Source: Oscillospiraceae bacterium
GTDB lineage: Bacteria; Bacillota; Clostridia; Oscillospirales; UBA929
Reading direction: 5' to 3'
DNA length: 9,481 bases
Assembly: GCA_009777435.1 (NCBI GenBank)
Contig: WRLW01000044.1
Span: 1 to 9,481, forward strand
Positions 1 through 6,758 of the stretch are shown one piece after another. The translations under genes were made by a program, and so were the position numbers. Positions within the stretch are counted from its first letter, which is position 1. Every line of letters begins with the position of its first letter. The notes beneath the pieces are model-generated. The model was not told the origin of the DNA, ran no database searches, and worked only from the letters and a program-made list of their open reading frames with translations.

Positions 1-83
1 CCGGCGACCGGCCCGTACGCTTGGCTCGCGAACGAACCGCCGCCGTTAAGCGGTTTTCGGTGGTCGTTATCTCCCGGATCCAT
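1..83 (-). CDS. 5' end of a gene behind an M-box riboswitch (partial; probable Mg2+ transport/homeostasis)
   Basis: Only the first 27 codons lie in the window, reading MDPGDNDHRKPLNGGGSFAS and onward to the left edge with no stop. The ATG at 83 is chosen because AGGGGGTGA (one mismatch to AGGAGGTGA) sits just upstream with about 7 nt between the G-run and ATG. A GTG at 91 in another frame is also open to the edge, but it overlaps that ribosome binding site and so is less likely. The peptide is hydrophilic and too short to identify a family. The functional guess comes only from the M-box leader: known M-box genes are mostly mgtE, corA-like, mgtA-type P-type ATPase or related Mg2+ genes. The reading frame is fairly well supported, the function is inferred. 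Confidence 0.6.
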   Translation of the reverse strand, partial: MDPGDNDHRKPLNGGGSFASQAYGPVA

Positions 84-87
84 TCGC

Positions 88-96
88 TCACCCCCT
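88..96 (-). promoter_or_regulatory. Ribosome binding site deciding the start at 83
   Basis: Read on the minus strand this is AGGGGGTGA, matching 8 of 9 bases of the anti-16S consensus AGGAGGTGA. It is spaced properly for the ATG at 83 and overlaps the competing GTG at 91, which argues against that alternative start. Confidence 0.7.
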
Positions 97-106
97 CAGA
101 ATCATA

Positions 107-144
107 ACACAAGTAAAGCCCGCCGTAGCTCAAGCGACGACGGG
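107..144 (-). terminator. Riboswitch expression-platform terminator hairpin
   Basis: On the minus strand an 8-bp stem (CCCGUCGU with ACGGCGGG, plus positions 137-144 and 119-126, one G-U pair) closes a small inner GC/GC helix and is followed by a moderately U-rich CUUUACUUGUG. It lies between the M-box aptamer and the start codon, where Gram-positive M-boxes usually place a Mg2+-stabilised terminator. The U-tract is interrupted, so termination strength is uncertain. The hairpin is seen in the sequence; its switching role is inferred. Confidence 0.6.
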
Positions 145-189
145 TATAATACCTAATGATACACGGCGGCTCCGCGCCGCGCGAAATAT

Positions 190-341
190 CCCTTCATCGT
201 TCAAGCTTTGGCATCATAGGGCGATGAAATTGCGTTAGTCTACGCCTTGTTATCGACATAAACTGCTAACCCTCTCACAGTGTCTCCACCGCTCCGCGGC
301 AGCAATCCGTATCCCTATGGTAGCCTCACCTACCGACATTA
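190..341 (-). ncRNA. M-box (ykoK leader) Mg2+ riboswitch aptamer
   Basis: The minus strand carries the M-box conserved blocks in order. GGUAGGUGAGGCUA is at plus 321-334 and UUGCUGCC at 298-305. A central segment with GAGAGGGUUAGCAG corresponds to the usual AAUGGGUCAACAG. Near the 3' end are CGCCCUAUGAUGCC and GCCAAAGCUUGAACGAUG (195-212), matching the family's AUGCUAAAGCU...ACGA. The flanks can pair as a P1-like helix (about 331-338 with 195-201). The M-box binds several Mg2+ ions and, when occupied, normally favours termination, reducing expression of Mg2+ uptake genes. The identification rests on remembered consensus and not on a covariance-model score, but the ordered matches are numerous. 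Confidence 0.9.
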
Positions 342-357
342 TTCAGTTGTCACGCTA

Positions 358-387
358 ATTATAACTCATGGCGCGCGGTTTTGTCAA
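358..387 (-). promoter_or_regulatory. Promoter for the M-box leader transcript
   Basis: On the minus strand there is a perfect -35 TTGACA (382-387), an 18-nt spacer and a perfect -10 TATAAT (358-363). Predicted initiation is near 351, a few nucleotides before the aptamer. This gives a leader of roughly 268 nt before the ATG at 83. Such a strong promoter fits regulation by termination in the leader. Confidence 0.85.
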
Positions 388-452
388 TCCCAAAAAATCT
401 ATAACATCAAACCGGGCTTTCAGGAGAGAATAGCTATAAAGGAGGTCTGAGC
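388..452 (+). other. Upstream region of the deacetylase gene
   Basis: This short divergent spacer between the M-box promoter and the deacetylase contains a TATAAC (400-405) that could serve as a -10. The hexamer 17 nt upstream of it (GGTTTT, 377-382) is a poor -35, so no promoter is asserted. AAAGGAGG at 438-445 is a strong ribosome binding site, 7 nt before the ATG at 453. Confidence 0.4.
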
Positions 453-1283
453 ATGATCTGGAAAGCACCGCTTATGGCCGCGCTCCTGTTCGCGCGGGCC
501 GCCGTCCCGGCCGCGCCGGACGGGGACGTTAGGCTGCCCGTGATTATGTACCACAGCATATCGGAGAGCCCGGCGGGTGAGTTCTGCGTTTCGCCGGGCG
601 ATTTTGAGCGCGACCTTATATACCTGCGCGACAACGGGTATACGGCCGTTTTCGCGTCCGAAGCCGCCGCGTACGTTTCGGGCGCGCCCGGCGCGCGTAT
701 GCCGGCCAGGCCCGTTATGCTCACCTTCGACGACGGCTATTACAATAATTACGTCTACGCTCTTCCGCTGCTTAAGCAATACGGCATGAAAGCCGTATTG
801 TCCGTTATCGGCAGGGACAGCGATATCTGGAGCGCCATTCCGTCCAAAAGCCTGCGCGACGGCCACGCGACATGGGAGGAGATAGCCGAGATGCACGCCT
901 CCGGGCACATTGAGATCGCCAACCACACATATGGCCTTCATTCGCACGGAAGGCGCCGCGGCTGTATGCGCGTGAGCGGCGAAAACGAGCGGGCGTACCA
1001 AAGCCTGCTCAAAGAGGATGTCGGGCGCTTGCAGGACAAGCTGTACCAAACCACGGGCGTGAGGCCCGTGTGCTTCGCGTACCCCTACGGCCGCGTCAGC
1101 CCCGAAGCCGCGCGGCCGCTCAGTGAGCTGGGGCTGAGTGTTACGCTGGGCGTCGGCGAAAAGGTTAACGTTATCGCCCGCGCCGACCCGGAATGTCTGC
1201 TGAATATGGGGCGCTATAACCGTTCGGCGGCCAGATCCGCCAAGCGGATACTTGAGCTGCCGGGACGCGCCGCCGCGCCCTAA
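453..1283 (+). CDS. Secreted polysaccharide deacetylase (CE4/NodB domain, PgaB/IcaB-like)
   Basis: This 276-residue protein begins with a short hydrophobic export signal (about 1-22, ending near AAVPAAP), so it probably acts outside the membrane. LPVIMYHSI (28-36) is the N-terminal strand typical of PgaB/IcaB-type deacetylases. TFDDG (91-95) supplies the catalytic base D93 and metal ligand D94. HTYGLH (158-163) gives metal ligands H158 and H163 in the H-x4-H spacing of the PgaB group rather than the HSxxH spacing of peptidoglycan deacetylases. FAYPYGR (208-214) is motif 3. The family removes N-acetyl groups from N-acetylglucosamine polymers; the true substrate (exopolysaccharide or peptidoglycan) cannot be read from the sequence. 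AAAGGAGG 7 nt upstream supports the start. It is divergent from the M-box gene and followed by 150 nt of spacer, so it is probably monocistronic. All key residues are present. Confidence 0.9.
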   Translation: MIWKAPLMAALLFARAAVPAAPDGDVRLPVIMYHSISESPAGEFCVSPGDFERDLIYLRDNGYTAVFASEAAAYVSGAPGARMPARPVMLTFDDGYYNNYVYALPLLKQYGMKAVLSVIGRDSDIWSAIPSKSLRDGHATWEEIAEMHASGHIEIANHTYGLHSHGRRRGCMRVSGENERAYQSLLKEDVGRLQDKLYQTTGVRPVCFAYPYGRVSPEAARPLSELGLSVTLGVGEKVNVIARADPECLLNMGRYNRSAARSAKRILELPGRAAAP

Positions 1284-1289
1284 AGACGC

Positions 1290-1307
1290 GCGTTAAAATT
1301 TTTACGC
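1290..1307. repeat. Imperfect palindrome downstream of the deacetylase
   Basis: GCGTTAAAATTTTTACGC is an 18-nt palindrome with one mismatched pair, 7 nt after the deacetylase stop. It could be a weak transcription end or a protein-binding dyad. It lacks a following U-tract, so I do not call it a terminator. Confidence 0.3.
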
Positions 1308-1327
1308 CAAAATTGACGGCGGCACGC

Positions 1328-1356
1328 TTGATAAATGATGTGAATACTGATATACT
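1328..1356 (+). promoter_or_regulatory. Promoter for the hybrid sensor kinase
   Basis: TTGATA (1328-1333), a 17-nt spacer and TATACT (1351-1356) give 5/6 matches in each hexamer. Initiation near 1363 would leave a leader of about 70 nt before the kinase ATG at 1434. A further TATAAT at 1367-1372 lacks a good -35. Confidence 0.65.
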
Positions 1357-1404
1357 TCAAACCATGTATAATGTATTATATTCCCTCTGATATCAAGGAC
1401 ACAT

Positions 1405-1433
1405 ATGAGACAATATTGGGAAGTTGGTAATTT

Positions 1434-1455
<22 letters not shown>
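1405..1455 (+). CDS. Possible 16-codon upstream ORF overlapping the kinase start
   Basis: ATG at 1405 is preceded by AAGGA (1395-1399) at a 5-nt spacing and opens a 16-codon frame, MRQYWEVGNLCKHRLD, ending at TGA 1453-1455. It runs in a different frame from the kinase and overlaps the first 22 nt of that gene, whose own ribosome binding site is weak (GGGAAG about 10 nt upstream). A ribosome terminating here could re-initiate at 1434, which would couple kinase synthesis to the leader peptide. It is too short for statistical support and could be chance. The peptide shows no run of regulatory codons pointing to amino-acid attenuation. Confidence 0.3.
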
Positions 1456-5288
<3,833 letters not shown>

Positions 5289-5291
5289 CGA

Positions 5292-5322
5292 AGTAAGCGC
5301 CGGGGACGACCCGGCGCTTACT
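5292..5322. terminator. Strong hairpin between convergent genes
   Basis: A perfect 13-bp stem (AGTAAGCGCCGGG with CCCGGCGCTTACT) and a 5-nt loop start 3 nt after the kinase stop. Read on the minus strand it is followed by TCGTTATCTTTT, a reasonable U-rich tail, so it best fits termination of the LCP gene. On the plus strand the downstream bases (ATAAGACC) are not U-rich, although the stem alone may still help end kinase transcription. A smaller CCGC/GCGG hairpin follows at 5329-5339. Confidence 0.8.
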
Positions 5323-5340
5323 ATAAGACCGCTAAGCGGC

Positions 5341-6441
5341 CTAAGGCACGCTGTCGATGATATCCACGTCGTCGGCCGTGATCTCCACATCGTATGGGTT
5401 TATAGTCCTGTTTACCAGCTCAAGCACGGCGGCCGCGTCTAAAAACTCATACCAGTACGGCATACCGCTTGAGCCTTTTGTGGGCATGGTATGAAAGCTT
5501 ATATTGTCGGTGTCGTTAGCTTTTTCAAGCTCGGCGCCGATCCACACCAGCTCGCCGGGCGAGAGATTTGTGTGTACGTTGCTGAGCGCCGCGGATATCA
5601 TCTGCGGAATCTTCAGAAGGTTGGCCGGCTTGATGGCCTCTCTCACAAACGCGTTGATAACGGTCTGCTGGTTTTTGATGCGGTCATAGTCGCTGATGGT
5701 ATACCTTTTGTCATTGCCCATCCTGTAACGTGCGAATTTCAAAGCGTTGTCGCCGTTAAGCTTTTGGTTGTCGCCTTTTTTGATATCCACATGCAAATCC
5801 TGATCGGGGTCGTCATACCTCATCCTGAACGGCACGTCCACCACAACGCCGCCCACCAGATCCACCAGCTCGACTACGGCGTTCATGCTGACCACCAGAT
5901 AGAAGTCGGGCACAAACCCTATTATGGTCTTGACCTCGCGCTGAAGCTGGGACACCCCGCCTTCAACACCGCCGCCCCGGAGACTTCCCGACGGGTAGGC
6001 GGCGTTGATTTTTTTGTTGCCGCGCTTGACGTTGACAAGGCTGTCGCGCGGTATGCCGATAACGTGGGCCGCATGCGTTACGCTGTCGTATGAGACGACC
6101 ATGATGGTATCGGTATTGCTGCCGTCGTCCACCCCTATGACCAGGAAGGTCAGCTTCTTGTCGTTGCGGTCGTCGTCGGTAACGCCCTCGGGCGCGTATT
6201 TGTCGTTATTCAGCTTGGCGTCCTCCGGGTCATACTCGCCGGGCAGATGCGCCGCGCCGCCGGAGAATATATCCTCGCCGCTCGGCGGCGCGGGCGGCCT
6301 TATGAAGCCGCGCGCGACGGTATAAGTCGCCGTGCCGAGTATGAGCAGCACGGCCCCCGCTATGGCCGCCCGCTGCCACCGCTTGAGCCTCTTTTCCTTT
6401 TTTTTGTGCCTGGCGCGCTTGGAGTTCCCAAATATCTTCAT
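5341..6441 (-). CDS. LCP (LytR-CpsA-Psr) family cell-wall glycopolymer ligase
   Basis: This is a 366-residue membrane protein. A very basic cytoplasmic tail (7-24, with KRARHKKKEKRLKR) is followed by one transmembrane helix (about 25-45) and an extracellular LCP domain (about 95-275). Family motifs seen are LVIGVDD (100-106) with D111 in SNTDTIMVVSYD, GIPRDS (129-134, R132/D133), KINAAY (144-149), LVDLVGGVVVDVP (192-204), LNGDNALKFARYR (228-240) and DYDRIKNQQTVI (251-262). These enzymes bind polyprenyl-pyrophosphate-linked glycans and transfer teichoic acids or capsular polysaccharide to peptidoglycan. The frame stays open upstream to an ATG at 6510. That start lies inside the -35 element, so the ATG at 6441, with GGGGTGAG 9 nt upstream, is preferred. 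The roughly 90-residue C-terminal tail has no recognised domain. Which glycan is attached is unknown. Confidence 0.92.
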   Translation of the reverse strand: MKIFGNSKRARHKKKEKRLKRWQRAAIAGAVLLILGTATYTVARGFIRPPAPPSGEDIFSGGAAHLPGEYDPEDAKLNNDKYAPEGVTDDDRNDKKLTFLVIGVDDGSNTDTIMVVSYDSVTHAAHVIGIPRDSLVNVKRGNKKINAAYPSGSLRGGGVEGGVSQLQREVKTIIGFVPDFYLVVSMNAVVELVDLVGGVVVDVPFRMRYDDPDQDLHVDIKKGDNQKLNGDNALKFARYRMGNDKRYTISDYDRIKNQQTVINAFVREAIKPANLLKIPQMISAALSNVHTNLSPGELVWIGAELEKANDTDNISFHTMPTKGSSGMPYWYEFLDAAAVLELVNRTINPYDVEITADDVDIIDSVP

Positions 6442-6450
6442 ATGTAAACA

Positions 6451-6458
6451 CTCACCCC
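6451..6458 (-). promoter_or_regulatory. Ribosome binding site deciding the LCP start
   Basis: GGGGTGAG on the minus strand lies 9 nt before the ATG at 6441 and inside the predicted transcript. The longer frame's ATG at 6510 has no place in that transcript. Confidence 0.55.
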
Positions 6459-6481
6459 AGCATCCTAAAACGCTGTTTCCA

Positions 6482-6510
6482 AGTATATATCCATTTATCC
6501 CAAAAGTCAA
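6482..6510 (-). promoter_or_regulatory. Promoter of the LCP gene
   Basis: On the minus strand TTGACT (6505-6510), a 17-nt spacer and TATACT (6482-6487) match the sigma-A consensus in 5/6 positions each. Initiation near 6475 gives a leader of about 34 nt. Confidence 0.8.
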
Positions 6511-6528
6511 ATAAGGCGCGGGCCAAAA

Positions 6529-6560
6529 TAAAGGGCCGTTCCCGCACGCCGCGCCCTTTA
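6529..6560 (-). terminator. Terminator-like hairpin upstream of the LCP promoter
   Basis: TAAAGGGC (6529-6536) and GCCCTTTA (6553-6560) form a perfect 8-bp stem with a 16-nt loop. On the minus strand it is followed by TTTTGG, and the stem itself ends in U's. No gene on the minus strand precedes it in the window. It may insulate the LCP promoter from antisense or divergent transcripts, end a small RNA, or be chance. Confidence 0.4.
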
Positions 6561-6600
6561 ATCAATATGCCCTGTATATTGGGGGTAGAGTATAACCGAG

Positions 6601-6616
6601 ACACATTATATTGTGT
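6601..6616. repeat. Operator-like inverted repeat
   Basis: ACACA-TTATAT-TGTGT is a perfect 5+5 dyad around an AT spacer. It lies about 19 nt upstream of the -35 of the pilin-like gene, a typical position for an activator site. No known regulator's site is recognised. Confidence 0.4.
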
Positions 6617-6630
6617 ATTTTTGTGTATTT
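6611..6630 (+). repeat. Tandem direct repeat of TTGTGTATTT
   Basis: Two exact, adjacent 10-bp copies (6611-6620 and 6621-6630) are followed by a partial GTGG. One repeat unit is about one helical turn, so a protein could bind successive copies on the same DNA face. The array ends 4 nt before the -35 and shares its first bases with the dyad at 6601-6616. Confidence 0.6.
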
Positions 6631-6634
6631 GTGG

Positions 6635-6663
6635 TTGACAAAAGGGGGTTGATGTAATACACT
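6635..6663 (+). promoter_or_regulatory. Promoter of the giant prepilin-like gene
   Basis: A perfect -35 TTGACA (6635-6640), a 17-nt spacer and TACACT (6658-6663) are present. Initiation near 6670 gives a leader of about 90 nt. The -10 overlaps the dyad at 6659-6675. Confidence 0.75.
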
Positions 6664-6675
6664 GTCAAGTAGTGT
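6659..6675. repeat. Inverted repeat across the -10 and start site
   Basis: ACACT-GTCAAGT-AGTGT is a 5+5 dyad covering most of the -10 and the expected transcription start, where a bound repressor would block initiation. It shares the ACAC/GTGT theme with the dyad at 6601-6616. Confidence 0.4.
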
Positions 6676-6683
6676 CGAAATTG

Positions 6684-6722
6684 CTCGCTAAATACGGTTA
6701 TTTGGATGCCGCGAGAGCATCC
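6684..6722 (+). promoter_or_regulatory. Structured leader of the prepilin-like gene (hairpin plus possible pseudoknot)
   Basis: GGATGC (6704-6709) and GCATCC (6717-6722) form a perfect 6-bp stem with loop CGCGAGA. Part of that loop, GCGAG (6711-6715), is complementary to the upstream CTCGC (6684-6688), so a pseudoknot is possible. It does not resemble the c-di-GMP-I consensus as I know it. The pairing is visible; any regulatory role is inferred. Confidence 0.35.
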
Positions 6723-6758
6723 CCGCTTATACATAATCTGTGACCTTGGAGGGAGAGC

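Noticed and set aside
89..91. GTG start at 91 (minus strand), opening a different frame that is also open to the left edge
   Set aside because: The GTG overlaps the best ribosome binding site and has no suitable one of its own. The ATG at 83 has correct spacing. The call should be revisited if the extended contig shows the GTG frame is the long one.
420..1049. A 209-codon open frame on the minus strand opposite the deacetylase
   Set aside because: It is a shadow of a GC-rich coding region. The plus-strand frame holds all the CE4 motifs, and the minus frame has no recognisable domain or good start context.
1290..1307. Terminator after the deacetylase gene
   Set aside because: The AT-rich palindrome has only a short GC clamp and is followed by CAAAATTG rather than a U-tract.
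5491..6093. A 200-codon plus-strand frame opposite the LCP gene
   Set aside because: The minus strand carries the ordered LCP motifs, a promoter and a ribosome binding site. The plus frame is an antisense shadow.
6442..6510. A 23-residue longer LCP start at 6510
   Set aside because: That ATG overlaps the -35 hexamer and lies upstream of the predicted transcription start. The extension contains no feature of LCP proteins, while the shorter form begins with the usual basic tail and transmembrane helix.
6670..6758. c-di-GMP-I (GEMM) riboswitch in the leader of the prepilin-like gene
   Set aside because: This was considered because pilus genes often have one. The characteristic conserved blocks and the two-hairpin layout are not visible.
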